This document shows, in pieces, positions 7,656 to 16,857 of a stretch of 43,337 nt of DNA. The notes beneath the pieces were generated by a model. It was not told where the DNA came from. It ran no database searches and worked only from the letters and a program-made list of their open reading frames with translations. A program made the position numbers and the translations under genes. This stretch comes from Acidimicrobiia bacterium (lineage in GTDB: Bacteria; Actinomycetota; Acidimicrobiia; Spongiisociales; ZC4RG35): assembly GCA_017577575.1 (NCBI GenBank), contig PKRG01000024.1, forward strand, positions 1 to 43,337. The letters are read 5' to 3'. The stretch's first letter is position 1, and the number at the start of each line of letters is the position of its first letter.

Positions 7656-9126
7656 CTCCGTCGCCGAGCTCGCCGAAGTGGTGGGTGGCCGCATCCTCGG
7701 CGACCCCTCCGTGACGGTGCGCGACGTGACCCACGACAGCCGTCAGGCCGGGCCGGGGACGATGTTCGCCGCCGTGGTGGGAAGCCGTGTCGACGGCCAC
7801 GACTTCGTGGAGGCGGCGGTGGCGGCAGGCAGCCCCGCCGTCCTCGTCCAGCGGGAGTGCCCCACGGGCGCCACTCAGCTCCTCGTCGACGACGTGCGCC
7901 GGGCGATGGGTCCGGTGGCGGCCCAGATCCACGGCCACCCCAGCCGCCGCCTCGCCCTGGTGGGGGTGACCGGAACGAACGGGAAGACGACCGTCACCCA
8001 CATGGTCGAGTCGATCGGCAACGCCGACGGCAAGAAGGTGGGGCTCATCGGGACCGTCCACACCCGGATCGGCTCCACCAGCATCCCCAACACCCGCACC
8101 ACGCCCGAAGCTACCGATTTCCAGCGGCTCCTCGCCACCATGGTGCGGATGGGAGCCGAGATCGTCTCCACGGAAGTGTCCTCTCACGCCCTCGCCATGC
8201 ACCGGGTCGACGCGGCGCGTTTCGCCGTCGCCGCCTTCACCAACCTGTCCCAGGACCACCTCGACTTCCACGGCGACATGGAGAGCTACTTCCTCGCCAA
8301 GGCCCGGCTCTTCGAGCCCGACCTGTCCGAGCGAGCGGTGATCTGGATCGACGACCCGGCCGGCCGGCGCCTCGCCGCCATGACCCGCATCCCGTATCTG
8401 ACGGTCGGCACCGACGCCGACGTCACCGCCCGCGAGCGGCGCGTCGGGGTGGAAGGTTCCCGGTTCGTCCTCGTCACCCCCGAAGGGGAAGTGGACGTCG
8501 CCCTGCCCCTCGGCGGCGACTTCAACATCGACAACGCCCTCGTCGCCGCCGGCTGTGCCCTGTCCCTCTCCATCCCCCTCGAGTCGATCGCCTCCGGCCT
8601 CAGGGACTTCCGGGGGGTGCCGGGCCGATTCGAGGTCATCTCCGCCGACGCCCCGGTGACGGTGCTCGTCGACTACGCCCACACGCCGGCGAGCATCGCC
8701 AACGCCATCGCCTCGGTGCGGCGCACCGGCCGGGGGGAGTGGGTGTCGGATGGCGGCCACCGCCGCCTGATCGTCGTGTTCGGAGCGGGTGGCGACCGCG
8801 ACCGGGCCAAGCGGCCGCAGATGGGCCGGGAGGCGATGGCCGCCGACGAGGTGATCGTGACCTCCGACAACCCGCGCAGCGAGCCGCCCGAGGCGATCAT
8901 CGACGAGGTGGTCGCCGGGATCGACGACACGTCGCGGGTGCGCCGCATCGTCGACCGGCGAGAGGCCATCACCGCGGCCATCGCCATGGCCCGCGACGGC
9001 GACGTCGTCCTCATCCTCGGCCGGGGCCACGAGCGGGGCCAGGAGGTGCAGGGCCGCATCCTGCCCTTCGACGACCGGCTGGTGGCCCGGGAGGCCCTCA
9101 TCGAACAGGGGAGGCTCGAAGGGTGA
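7639..9126 (+). CDS. murE: UDP-MurNAc-tripeptide synthetase MurE (meso-DAP type)
   Basis: 495 aa Mur ligase that adds the third residue to UDP-MurNAc-L-Ala-D-Glu. The ATP loop GTNGKTT is at residues 112-118. The C-terminal domain carries DNPR (410-413), the motif that marks meso-diaminopimelate specificity, against other motifs in lysine enzymes. The peptidoglycan is therefore predicted to be meso-DAP type. The ATG at 7639 lies inside the end of ftsI. The stop overlaps the mraY GTG (GTGA), so the usual next gene, murF, is absent here. Confidence 0.97.
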   Translation: MASRNSSVAELAEVVGGRILGDPSVTVRDVTHDSRQAGPGTMFAAVVGSRVDGHDFVEAAVAAGSPAVLVQRECPTGATQLLVDDVRRAMGPVAAQIHGHPSRRLALVGVTGTNGKTTVTHMVESIGNADGKKVGLIGTVHTRIGSTSIPNTRTTPEATDFQRLLATMVRMGAEIVSTEVSSHALAMHRVDAARFAVAAFTNLSQDHLDFHGDMESYFLAKARLFEPDLSERAVIWIDDPAGRRLAAMTRIPYLTVGTDADVTARERRVGVEGSRFVLVTPEGEVDVALPLGGDFNIDNALVAAGCALSLSIPLESIASGLRDFRGVPGRFEVISADAPVTVLVDYAHTPASIANAIASVRRTGRGEWVSDGGHRRLIVVFGAGGDRDRAKRPQMGREAMAADEVIVTSDNPRSEPPEAIIDEVVAGIDDTSRVRRIVDRREAITAAIAMARDGDVVLILGRGHERGQEVQGRILPFDDRLVAREALIEQGRLEG

Positions 9127-10187
9127 TCTCCCTCCTCGTCGCCGCCGCGGTGTCGCTCGTCGTGTCGATCTTCGGCACGCCGTACGCCATCCGCCTCTTG
9201 CGCCGGCGCCAGATCGGCCAGTTCATCCAGGACGACATCCAGCGCCAGCACGCCCACAAGCAGGGGACCCCCACGATGGGCGGCGTCGTGTTCGTCCTCG
9301 CCTGCCTCATCGGCTACTTCGTCGCCCACGTCCGGGTCTGGACCCCCTCCGGCGGGTTCCGGCTCCAGTTGATCCCGTTCGGAGCCGGAGGGCTCCTGGC
9401 GGTGATGGCTCTGGTCGGGATGGCGATCGTCGGGTTCGTCGACGACTACATCAAGTTCACGAACCGCCGGTCCCTCGGCCTCAGCAAGGGCGCCAAGTTC
9501 GGCGCCCAGCTCGGGATCGCCATCCTCTTCGCCATCGGCGCCGCCAACGCCGACGTGGTGACCGAGGTGTCCTTCGTCCGCCCGTTGGGCATCGACCTCG
9601 GCGCCTTCTTCTTCATCTGGGTGCTGATCATGCTGACCGGCGCCGCCAACGGCGTGAACCTCGCCGACGGGATGGACGGGCTCGCCAGCGGCTCGGGAGC
9701 GCTCGTCGTCGGGGCGTACACGATCATCGCCTTCTGGCAGTTCCGCAACGCCGCCCCGAACGGCATCTACGAGGCCGTCGACCCCCTCGAGCTGGCCACG
9801 CTGTCGGCGGCGATGTTCGCCGCCCTGCTCGGGTTCCTGTGGTGGAACGCGCCGCCGGCGAAGATCTTCATGGGCGACGTCGGCTCCCAGGCCATCGGCG
9901 GGCTCCTCGCCGCCCTGGCCCTCCTCACCAACACCCACCTGCTCCTGGTGATCGTCGGCGGGATCTTCGTGGCCGAGACGCTGTCGGTGATGCTCCAGGT
10001 GGCCAGCTTCCGGCTCACGGGCAAGCGCATCTTCCGCATGGCGCCGATCCATTTCCACTTCGACCTGAAGGGCTGGCCGGAGACCACCGTCGTGATCCGC
10101 TTCTGGATCCTGACCGCCCTGGGTGTCGCCCTCGGCCTGGGGCTGTTCTACGGGGACTTCCTCGCCGTCGAAGGGATCCTGCAATGA
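9123..10187 (+). CDS. mraY: Phospho-MurNAc-pentapeptide transferase MraY
   Basis: 354 aa integral membrane enzyme that transfers phospho-MurNAc-pentapeptide to undecaprenyl phosphate, making lipid I. About ten membrane helices are visible. Family motifs: QHAHKQGTPTMGG near the N-terminus, VGFVDDYIKF, NLADGMDGLA (acidic residues 182 and 185) and the cytoplasmic loop APIHFHFDLKGWPE. The length is typical. GTG start in a GTGA overlap with murE; the end overlaps murD by ATGA. Confidence 0.97.
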   Translation: MISLLVAAAVSLVVSIFGTPYAIRLLRRRQIGQFIQDDIQRQHAHKQGTPTMGGVVFVLACLIGYFVAHVRVWTPSGGFRLQLIPFGAGGLLAVMALVGMAIVGFVDDYIKFTNRRSLGLSKGAKFGAQLGIAILFAIGAANADVVTEVSFVRPLGIDLGAFFFIWVLIMLTGAANGVNLADGMDGLASGSGALVVGAYTIIAFWQFRNAAPNGIYEAVDPLELATLSAAMFAALLGFLWWNAPPAKIFMGDVGSQAIGGLLAALALLTNTHLLLVIVGGIFVAETLSVMLQVASFRLTGKRIFRMAPIHFHFDLKGWPETTVVIRFWILTALGVALGLGLFYGDFLAVEGILQ

Positions 10188-11488
10188 GGCTGCTCGTGCT
10201 CGGTGCCGGTGTCTCCGGGATGGCCGTGTGCCGGCTGGCTCGCGCCCAGGGGCATTCGGTCACCATCTACGACGAGTCGCCGGTCGAGCCGGGGAGGATC
10301 ATCGGCATGGGAGCCGGCGTCGTCACCGGTGCCTGGGACGCCGGGCTGTTGGACGGGGTCGACCTCGTGGTCGCCAGCCCCGGCTTCCCCGAGAGGTCCC
10401 TTCCCATCGTCGAGACGCTGGAGTCGGGCGTTCCCGTGTGGAGCGAGATCGAGTACAGCTGGAGGGCGCTGGGTGGCCGGCCGGTGGTGGCGGTGACCGG
10501 GACCAACGGGAAGACCACCGTCACCGCGCTGTGCGCCCGCATGCTGGAGGAGTCGGGGATCAGGGCCGTGGCCGTCGGAAACATCGGCACGCCGCTGGCC
10601 GACGCAGCCGACGGCGACTGGGAGGTGGCCGTCGTCGAGGTGTCGAGCTTCCAGCTCCGCTTCGTCGACCGCTTCCATCCCGTGGCCGCCGCCCTCCTCA
10701 ACGTGGCAGAGGACCACCTCGACTGGCACGGCACCCCGCAGGCCTACGCCGCCGCCAAGGCGCGCATCTTCGAGCGCCAGGGAGAAGACGACCTCCTCGT
10801 CTACGACGCCGACGACGAAGGGGCGTCGGATCTGGTCCGCTCCGCCCGCTCGGTGCTCCACCCGGTGTCCGCCTCCCATCTCCCCGAAGGCGGGTCCGGG
10901 GTGGAAGGCGGGCGCCTGCACCTGCCGGGATTCTCGGTGCCGCTGGAAGACCTCGGCTCCGCCGACCCCGCCCACATCGTCGACATGGCCGCCGCCGCCG
11001 TCCTCGCTCTCGACCGCGGTGCGGTCCCCGAAGGGGTGGAGTCGGTCCTCCGTTCCTTCCGTCCCGGCTCTCACCGCCGCCAGGTCGTCGCCACCATCGG
11101 CGGGGTCGACTACGTCGACGACTCGAAGGCCACCAACCCCCACGCCGCCCTGGCCGCCATCGCCGCCTACCCGTCGGTGGTGCTGATCGCCGGCGGCCTG
11201 GCCAAGGGGCTCGACCTGCGGCCCCTCGCCCGCGCCGCCAACGTCAAGGCCGTAGTCGGCATCGGCACCGCCGGGCCCGACCTCGTCGCCGAAGCCGGGG
11301 AGCGCGGCCACCTGGCAGGGACACTCGACGAAGCGGTCCGAGTCGCCTCCCGGCTCGCCGAACCGGGCGACACCGTGCTGCTCGCCCCGGGTGCCGCCAG
11401 CTTCGACCAGTTCCAGTCCTACGCGGCGCGAGGCGAGGCATTCGCCGAAGCCGTCGCCCGCCTCGACAAGGAGGAGCTCCGCTCATGA
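10184..11488 (+). CDS. murD: UDP-MurNAc-L-Ala:D-Glu ligase MurD
   Basis: 434 aa cytoplasmic Mur ligase that adds D-glutamate to UDP-MurNAc-L-Ala. An N-terminal Rossmann-like UDP-binding domain (LVLGAGVSGMAVCRLA) is followed by the ATP loop GTNGKTT (106-112), VEVSSFQL, LNVAEDHLDWHG and the C-terminal DDSKATNPHA signature typical of MurD. Start and stop both sit in 4-nt ATGA overlaps, with mraY and ftsW respectively. Confidence 0.97.
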   Translation: MRLLVLGAGVSGMAVCRLARAQGHSVTIYDESPVEPGRIIGMGAGVVTGAWDAGLLDGVDLVVASPGFPERSLPIVETLESGVPVWSEIEYSWRALGGRPVVAVTGTNGKTTVTALCARMLEESGIRAVAVGNIGTPLADAADGDWEVAVVEVSSFQLRFVDRFHPVAAALLNVAEDHLDWHGTPQAYAAAKARIFERQGEDDLLVYDADDEGASDLVRSARSVLHPVSASHLPEGGSGVEGGRLHLPGFSVPLEDLGSADPAHIVDMAAAAVLALDRGAVPEGVESVLRSFRPGSHRRQVVATIGGVDYVDDSKATNPHAALAAIAAYPSVVLIAGGLAKGLDLRPLARAANVKAVVGIGTAGPDLVAEAGERGHLAGTLDEAVRVASRLAEPGDTVLLAPGAASFDQFQSYAARGEAFAEAVARLDKEELRS

Positions 11489-12642
11489 CGAGCAACGTCA
11501 CCTCGATCGCCCGGATCCGGACCGCGGCCCGGGCACGTGCCGAGCGAGCGAAATCCAACAACCGCACCACCACCGTGCTGCTGCTCGTGGCGATGGTGCT
11601 GGTCGTCATCGGCCTCGGTGAGACGATGTCGGCGTCATCGACCGTCGGCATCAACCAGGCCGCCGACCGCTTCTACTTCTTCAAGCGCCAGCTGCTGGGG
11701 GTCGGTCTCGGGCTGGTCGCCCTGGTGGTGGCCAGCCGGGTCCCGTACACGTTCTACCGGCGGATCGCCCTCCCGCTGTTCGGGGCCACGGTCGCCGGGC
11801 TGATCGCCGTGCTGGTGATGGGCCTCGAAGAGGGCGGCGCCCGCCGGTGGCTGGTGCTCGGGCCCGTCAACTTCCAGCCGTCGGAGCTGGCCAAGTTCGC
11901 GGTGATCGTCCTCCTGGCGGCGCTCCTCGAGCGCAAGGCCCGCAACCTCCAGACCTGGGGGCATCTGCTGGCGCCCGTGACCTTTGTGGCCGGGACGGTG
12001 GCCGTGCTCATCATGAAACAGCCCGACCTCGGCACCACCGTGCTCATCGGGCTGGTGGTGATGGCGGTGCTGTGGGTGAGCCCCGCTCCCGGGCACCGGG
12101 TGATCCTCCTGGGCGTCGCCGGCGCCATCGCCGCCGTCGCCCTCGCCCTCGTCGCCGACTACCGGATGGACCGCATCACCGGCTTCCTCGACCCGTGGTC
12201 GAACGCGTCCGCCGAGGGATACCAGCTCATCCAGGGCTACTACGCCCTCGGCGACGGGGGCATCTTCGGGGTCGGCCTCGGCGCCAGCCGCGCCCGGTGG
12301 TTCTACCTCCCCAACGCCCACACCGACTTCATCTTCGCCATCATCGGCGAGGAGACGGGACTGATCGGCGCCATGACCGTGATCGGCCTGTTCATCGCCC
12401 TCGCCGTCGCCGGGTGGGCGGTCGCCTCCCGGGCGCCCGACCTCTTCGGCAAGATGCTGGCCACCGGAATCACCGCCTGGATCTCCTTCCAGGCGCTCAT
12501 CAACATCGGTGGGGTCCTCGGCGTGCTCCCCATCACCGGCATCGCCTTGCCGTTCGTCAGCTTCGGCAGCACCGCGCTGGTGACGTCCATGGCGGCGCTG
12601 GGCGTGCTCGTCAACGTCAGCCAGCAAGGCGGGAAAGGGTGA
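11485..12642 (+). CDS. ftsW: SEDS peptidoglycan glycosyltransferase FtsW
   Basis: 385 aa polytopic membrane protein of the SEDS family, which polymerises septal glycan strands together with FtsI. About ten helices follow a basic cytoplasmic N-terminus. Motifs: GGARRWLVLGPVNFQPSELA, KQPDLGTT, the external loop ending GDGGIFGVGLGAS, then NAHTDFIFAIIGEETG and GIALPFVSFGS. The place between murD and murG fits FtsW rather than RodA. AAGGAGGAG provides the ribosome binding site, and the ATG overlaps the murD stop. Confidence 0.97.
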   Translation: MTSNVTSIARIRTAARARAERAKSNNRTTTVLLLVAMVLVVIGLGETMSASSTVGINQAADRFYFFKRQLLGVGLGLVALVVASRVPYTFYRRIALPLFGATVAGLIAVLVMGLEEGGARRWLVLGPVNFQPSELAKFAVIVLLAALLERKARNLQTWGHLLAPVTFVAGTVAVLIMKQPDLGTTVLIGLVVMAVLWVSPAPGHRVILLGVAGAIAAVALALVADYRMDRITGFLDPWSNASAEGYQLIQGYYALGDGGIFGVGLGASRARWFYLPNAHTDFIFAIIGEETGLIGAMTVIGLFIALAVAGWAVASRAPDLFGKMLATGITAWISFQALINIGGVLGVLPITGIALPFVSFGSTALVTSMAALGVLVNVSQQGGKG

Positions 12643-13718
12643 GCTTCGCCATCGCAGCCGCCGGCACCGGGGGCCACGTCTACCCGGGGCTGGCGGTGGG
12701 GGAGGCGCTCGTCGACCTCGGCGTCCCCCGCGAGGACATCCTCTACATCGGCGGCCGCCGACTGGAGGCCGACGTCTACCCGGCGGCGGGGTTCCCGTTC
12801 CTCTCCGTGGAACTGCGGGGGCTGTCCCGCCAGCTCACGGTGCGCAACCTGGGGATACCCCGGGTGGTCCTCGCCGCCGTCCGCGTCATCCGCACCGAGC
12901 TGGTCGCCCGCCGGGTGAGGGCCCTGCTCGGCATGGGCGGGTACGTCACGGTCCCCGCCGGCCTGGCGGCCCGGCGGGCGGGCATCCCCGTGGCGGTGGC
13001 CGAACAGAACGCCGAGGCGGGGCTGGCCAACCGGATCGTGTCCCGGTTCGCCACCAGGGTGTTCGGGTCCTTTCCCACCACCCACAGGCTGCCGAGAGCC
13101 GAATGGGTGGGAAACCCCATCCGCCGGTCCCTCGCCGACTTCGACCGCGACCGGCTACGGCCCGACGCCCTCCGCCGCTTCGGCCTCGAACCAGACGTCC
13201 CGGTCCTCGGCGTGTTCGGAGGGTCACTCGGGGCGGGGGTGATCAACCGGGCGGTGATGGCGATGCTGGAGACGTGGGACGGGCCCGCGATCCAGGTCCT
13301 CCACCTCGCCGGCCAAGGGCACGACGAGGTGGCGGCCGCCGCATCGGTTTCCCCTCACCGATGGGTGGTGCTGGACTTCATCACCGAGATGGAAGCGTTC
13401 TTCGCCGCCTGCGACCTCGTGGTCGCCCGGGCCGGAGGCTCGGTCGCCGAGCTGACCGCCACCGCCACCCCCGCGGTGCTCGTCCCCGGCGGCTTCGGTT
13501 CGGGCCGCCACCAGGACCTCAACGCCGCCGCACTGCGTGACGCCGGGGCGGCGGTCGTCGTCGCCGAGGACCGCATCGGAGAGCTCCCGGCGGTGGTGAA
13601 ATCCCTCATCGGCGACCCCCAGGCGCGCCGGCGCATGGCCGAGGCCGCCACGAAGATCGCCAAACCCGACGCGGCGATGGTCATCGCCCGCGCCATGATC
13701 GAGATGGCATCCGCATGA
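12639..13718 (+). CDS. murG: UDP-GlcNAc lipid I transferase MurG
   Basis: 359 aa GT-B glycosyltransferase on the inner membrane face that adds GlcNAc to lipid I, making lipid II. It has the N-terminal loop GTGGHVYPG (residues 9-17), the second glycine loop GGSLGAGVIN, and the donor-binding segment RAGGSVAELTATATPAVLVP. The usual HxxxEQN region appears as PVAVAEQNAEAGLANR. The GTG start lies in a GTGA overlap with ftsW; the stop overlaps murC by ATGA. Confidence 0.97.
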   Translation: MSFAIAAAGTGGHVYPGLAVGEALVDLGVPREDILYIGGRRLEADVYPAAGFPFLSVELRGLSRQLTVRNLGIPRVVLAAVRVIRTELVARRVRALLGMGGYVTVPAGLAARRAGIPVAVAEQNAEAGLANRIVSRFATRVFGSFPTTHRLPRAEWVGNPIRRSLADFDRDRLRPDALRRFGLEPDVPVLGVFGGSLGAGVINRAVMAMLETWDGPAIQVLHLAGQGHDEVAAAASVSPHRWVVLDFITEMEAFFAACDLVVARAGGSVAELTATATPAVLVPGGFGSGRHQDLNAAALRDAGAAVVVAEDRIGELPAVVKSLIGDPQARRRMAEAATKIAKPDAAMVIARAMIEMASA

Positions 13719-15091
13719 CCCGAATCCCCGAGCGAGTCCACGTCGTCGGCATCGGCGGAGCCGGCATGAGCGCCCTGGCGAAGATCCTCGCCGGGAGAGG
13801 CCACCGCGTCAGCGGCTCCGATCTGCGAGCCGGCACCACCATGGACCTCCTGTCGGCGCTGGGCATCGAAGTGTGGGAGGGGAGCCGTCCCGACCGGGTC
13901 GGCGAGGCGGAGCTGGTCGTGGCGTCGTCGGCGGTGCCCGACCACGACCCCGAGCTGGAAGCCGCCCGCCGCGCCGGGGTCCCGGTGTGGCGGCGGCCCG
14001 AGCTGCTCGAGGTGATCACCGCCCAGTGGCCCGTCATCGGCCCGACCGGGACCCACGGCAAGACCACCACCACGGCGCTGCTGGTCACCGGGATCCGCGC
14101 CGCCGGCGCCGACCCGTCGTTCGTGGCCGGGGGAGAGCTGGTCGCCTTCGGGACCAACGGCCACCTCGGCTCCGACGACCTGCTGGTCCTCGAGGTCGAC
14201 GAGGCGTTCGGGACTTTCGAGCACGTCCGCCTGAAGGGGCTCGTGGTCACCAACGTCGAACAGGACCACATGGACCACTTCGGTTCCCCCGACGAGCTGG
14301 AGGAGGCCTTCGTGCGGGTGGCGCGTGCCGTCGAAGGCCCTGTCGTCGCCTGCCTGGACGACCCGGGGTCCGCCGGGGTCGCCGCCCGGGTGGGGGCCGC
14401 CACCTACGGAACCTCCCCGGACGCCACCTGGAGGATCCGCGACTTCTCCTCCGCCGACGGGGTCGGCCGGTTCCGGCTCGTCGGGCCGAAAGGAGAAGTG
14501 GCGGTGGAGCTCCCCCGGCCCGGCATCCACGTGGCCCGCAACGCCGCCGGCGCCCTCGCCCTCCTCGGCGAGCTCGGCTACGACGTGGAGGCGGCGGCCG
14601 CCGGCATGGAGCAGTTCGCCGGGGTGCGACGGCGCTTCGAGGCGAAGGGAACGATCGCCGGCGTGAGGGTGATCGACGACTACGCCCACCACCCGACCGA
14701 GGTGGCCGCCACCCTCCGCGAGGCCGCCGAATACGGGCCGGCGCGGCTGTGGGCCGTGTTCCAACCCCACCTGTACTCGCGCACCCGGGACCTCCACCGG
14801 GAGTTCGGAGCCGCCCTGGCGCTCGCCGACCGGGTGGTCGTCACCGACGTCTACGGCGCCCGGGAGGACCCCATCCCCGGGGTCACCGGCCAGCTGGTCG
14901 CCTCCGCCGCCCGCCGCGCCGGCGCCGCCTGGGTCCAGTACCTTCCCCACCGGGCCGACGTCGCTGCCCGGGTGGCGCGGATGGCCGAGCCGGGTGACAT
15001 GGTCGTGGTGATGGGCGCCGGCGACATCACCCTCACGGCTTCCGAGCTGGCCCAGGCCCTTCAGCAGCAGATGGCGGAGGGGCCGGTGTGA
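13715..15091 (+). CDS. murC: UDP-MurNAc:L-alanine ligase MurC
   Basis: 458 aa Mur ligase that adds L-alanine to UDP-MurNAc, the first step of stem peptide synthesis. The N-terminal VVGIGGAGMSALA precedes the ATP loop GTHGKTTTT (about 112-120), the MurC form with His in place of Asn. Further family motifs are NVEQDHMDHFG, RRFEAKG and DDYAHHPTE. The C-terminal domain is complete. ATG start in an ATGA overlap with murG; the stop overlaps murB by GTGA. Confidence 0.97.
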   Translation: MTRIPERVHVVGIGGAGMSALAKILAGRGHRVSGSDLRAGTTMDLLSALGIEVWEGSRPDRVGEAELVVASSAVPDHDPELEAARRAGVPVWRRPELLEVITAQWPVIGPTGTHGKTTTTALLVTGIRAAGADPSFVAGGELVAFGTNGHLGSDDLLVLEVDEAFGTFEHVRLKGLVVTNVEQDHMDHFGSPDELEEAFVRVARAVEGPVVACLDDPGSAGVAARVGAATYGTSPDATWRIRDFSSADGVGRFRLVGPKGEVAVELPRPGIHVARNAAGALALLGELGYDVEAAAAGMEQFAGVRRRFEAKGTIAGVRVIDDYAHHPTEVAATLREAAEYGPARLWAVFQPHLYSRTRDLHREFGAALALADRVVVTDVYGAREDPIPGVTGQLVASAARRAGAAWVQYLPHRADVAARVARMAEPGDMVVVMGAGDITLTASELAQALQQQMAEGPV

Positions 15092-15996
15092 CCACCTGGG
15101 AGCGCCTCGTCGCCTCCGGGCGCGCCCGCCGCCACGTGGAGCTCGCCCCGATGACCACCTACAAGCTGGGCGGCCCCGCCGACCTCTACGTGGTCGTCGA
15201 CACGATCGACACCCTCCAGGAGGTGGGAGAGGCCCTCCGCGCCGAGCCGATGCCGGTCCTCGTGCTGGGGCGGGGCTCCAACCTCCTCATCGCCGACGAG
15301 GGCTTCCGGGGGGTGGTCGTCAGGCTGGGCGAGGGGTTCTCTCGGGTGAGCATCGACCCGGAGGGGATCGTGGAAGCCGGCGGCGCCGTCTCGCTTCCCC
15401 GTCTGGCCCGCGGAATCGCCGCCGAAGGCAGGGGAGGGCTCGAATGGGGGGTGGGGATCCCCGGCTCCGTCGGGGGCGCGGTCCGCCAGAACGCCGGCTG
15501 CTTCGGGCGGGAGGTCGTCGACGTGCTCGTCGAGGCCCGCGTGGTCTCGCTCGCCGACGGCACCGACCGCTGGGCGGCGGCCGACGCGCTCGACCTGAGC
15601 TACCGCCACTCCGCCATCGCCTCCACCGACGTGGTCGTCTCCGCCCGTTTCCACACCAGCGGGGTGGACCCCGCCGAGGCCGCCGCCGAGATGCGCCGGA
15701 TCACCCGGTGGCGGAAAGAGCATCAGCCGGGCGGCACCCTCAACGCCGGGTCGGTGTTCAAGAACCCCCCGGGCGACGCCGCAGGCGCCATCATCGACCG
15801 GCTGGGCCTGAAAGGATTCGCCCTCGGCCCGGTGCGGGTGTCGCCCCGGCACGCCAACTTCATCGAAGCGGAGGCGGAGGCGACCGCCGAGGCCGTGCGT
15901 CGTCTCATCGAGGCGGTGCAGAGGAGGGTGGAAGAGGAGACCGGGATCCGCCTCGAACCGGAGATCCAGTTCGTGGGATTCGAGGATGGGGATTGA
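15088..15996 (+). CDS. murB: UDP-N-acetylenolpyruvoylglucosamine reductase MurB
   Basis: 302 aa flavoenzyme that reduces UDP-GlcNAc-enolpyruvate to UDP-MurNAc using NADPH. FAD-binding signatures: MTTYKLGGPADLY, LGRGSNLLIADEGF and GIPGSVGGAVRQNAG. The catalytic serine lies in NAGSVFKNP (Ser222), and YRHS precedes it. The length is typical for the shorter, type II-like form. GTG start overlapping murC; ftsQ begins 11 nt before its stop. The usual ddl gene does not follow. Confidence 0.96.
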   Translation: MTTWERLVASGRARRHVELAPMTTYKLGGPADLYVVVDTIDTLQEVGEALRAEPMPVLVLGRGSNLLIADEGFRGVVVRLGEGFSRVSIDPEGIVEAGGAVSLPRLARGIAAEGRGGLEWGVGIPGSVGGAVRQNAGCFGREVVDVLVEARVVSLADGTDRWAAADALDLSYRHSAIASTDVVVSARFHTSGVDPAEAAAEMRRITRWRKEHQPGGTLNAGSVFKNPPGDAAGAIIDRLGLKGFALGPVRVSPRHANFIEAEAEATAEAVRRLIEAVQRRVEEETGIRLEPEIQFVGFEDGD

Positions 15997-16792
15997 GATG
16001 GATCGCCGCCTGGCCGAGCGCCGTCGCCGGGTGGCGGAAGAGAGGGCTCGCTCCAACCTCGGCCGCCTCCTGCGGCTGCTGATCGCCCTGGGAGTCGCCG
16101 GGGCGGTGGTCTGGTTCATGCACTCCCCGTTCATGTCGGTGGGCCGGATCGTCGTCGACGGAGCGCGCCAGGTCGACGTGGAGGCGGTGCTCGCCCAACA
16201 CGGCATCTACGAGGGCCGGCCGCTCCTCTTCCTCGACGTGGCCAGCGCCGAAGCGGCCCTTCTGGAGGACCCCTGGGTGGCGGAGGCGACCGTCGCCCGG
16301 GACTGGCCCACGACCGTCCTCGTGGAGGTGGTGGAGCGGGAGCCAGCCGTCGCCGTCCGTCTCGCCGACGGCTGGTGGTCGGCGGCGGCCGACGGAGTGC
16401 TGTTGGAGCGAGCCGAGCAACGTCCCGACGGCCTGCCGGCGGCCGACTTCGCCGACGTGCCCTCCGAGGAGGTCGCAGAGGATCTCGACGTGGCCGGAGC
16501 GATCGAATACCTGGCCGCCTTGCCGCCCGAATATCGGGCAGATGCCCTGGTCGTGTCGGGGGATGAAGGGCTGGAGGGAACGGTCGCCGGTTTCCGGGTG
16601 AGGATCGGCCGGCCCTTCGACACCGCCGAGAAGGCCCGGGTGACGGCAGCCATCCTCGAACAGGGTGTCGAAGAGGGGTCGGTGATAACCGTGATGGCGC
16701 CGGCCAACCCCGCCGTCCTCCCGCCGGGGGCGGGGGAGGAGACGACCGATGGAGACGACGCCGGCGAGGGCGAGCCCGAGACCGAACCCTAA
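15986..16792 (+). CDS. ftsQ: Cell division protein FtsQ (POTRA domain)
   Basis: 268 aa bitopic divisome protein. A basic cytoplasmic tail (RRRRVAEERARSNLGR) precedes one membrane helix (about residues 32-50). A POTRA domain starts at VGRIVVDGARQVDVEAVLA, and the FtsQ fold continues past DPWVAEATVARDWPTTVLVEV. The C-terminus is an acidic disordered tail. Two in-frame ATGs are possible, 15986 (overlapping murB) and 15998. I list the longer. FtsQ joins FtsL and FtsB to control FtsW-FtsI. The 92 nt after it hold a hairpin and a possible ftsZ promoter. Confidence 0.94.
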   Translation: MGIEMDRRLAERRRRVAEERARSNLGRLLRLLIALGVAGAVVWFMHSPFMSVGRIVVDGARQVDVEAVLAQHGIYEGRPLLFLDVASAEAALLEDPWVAEATVARDWPTTVLVEVVEREPAVAVRLADGWWSAAADGVLLERAEQRPDGLPAADFADVPSEEVAEDLDVAGAIEYLAALPPEYRADALVVSGDEGLEGTVAGFRVRIGRPFDTAEKARVTAAILEQGVEEGSVITVMAPANPAVLPPGAGEETTDGDDAGEGEPETEP

Positions 16793-16800
16793 ACCTCTAC

Positions 16801-16857
16801 TTGAAGGTAAAACTCTCGGGGTTTACGAATCTCTCAACCTCGTGTAAAGGTTGAGAG
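16801..16857 (+). promoter_or_regulatory. Possible ftsZ promoter and leader hairpin
   Basis: The ftsQ-ftsZ gap contains a perfect 10-bp inverted repeat, CTCTCAACCT (16831-16840) with AGGTTGAGAG (16848-16857) and a 7-nt loop. No T-run follows, so it is not a classical terminator. Upstream, TTGAAG (16801-16806) and TACGAA (16824-16829) are 17 nt apart and could be a weak promoter. This is the only sizeable gap between rsmH and yggT, so separate control of ftsZ is likely. The hairpin is certain as sequence; the promoter is tentative. Confidence 0.5.
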
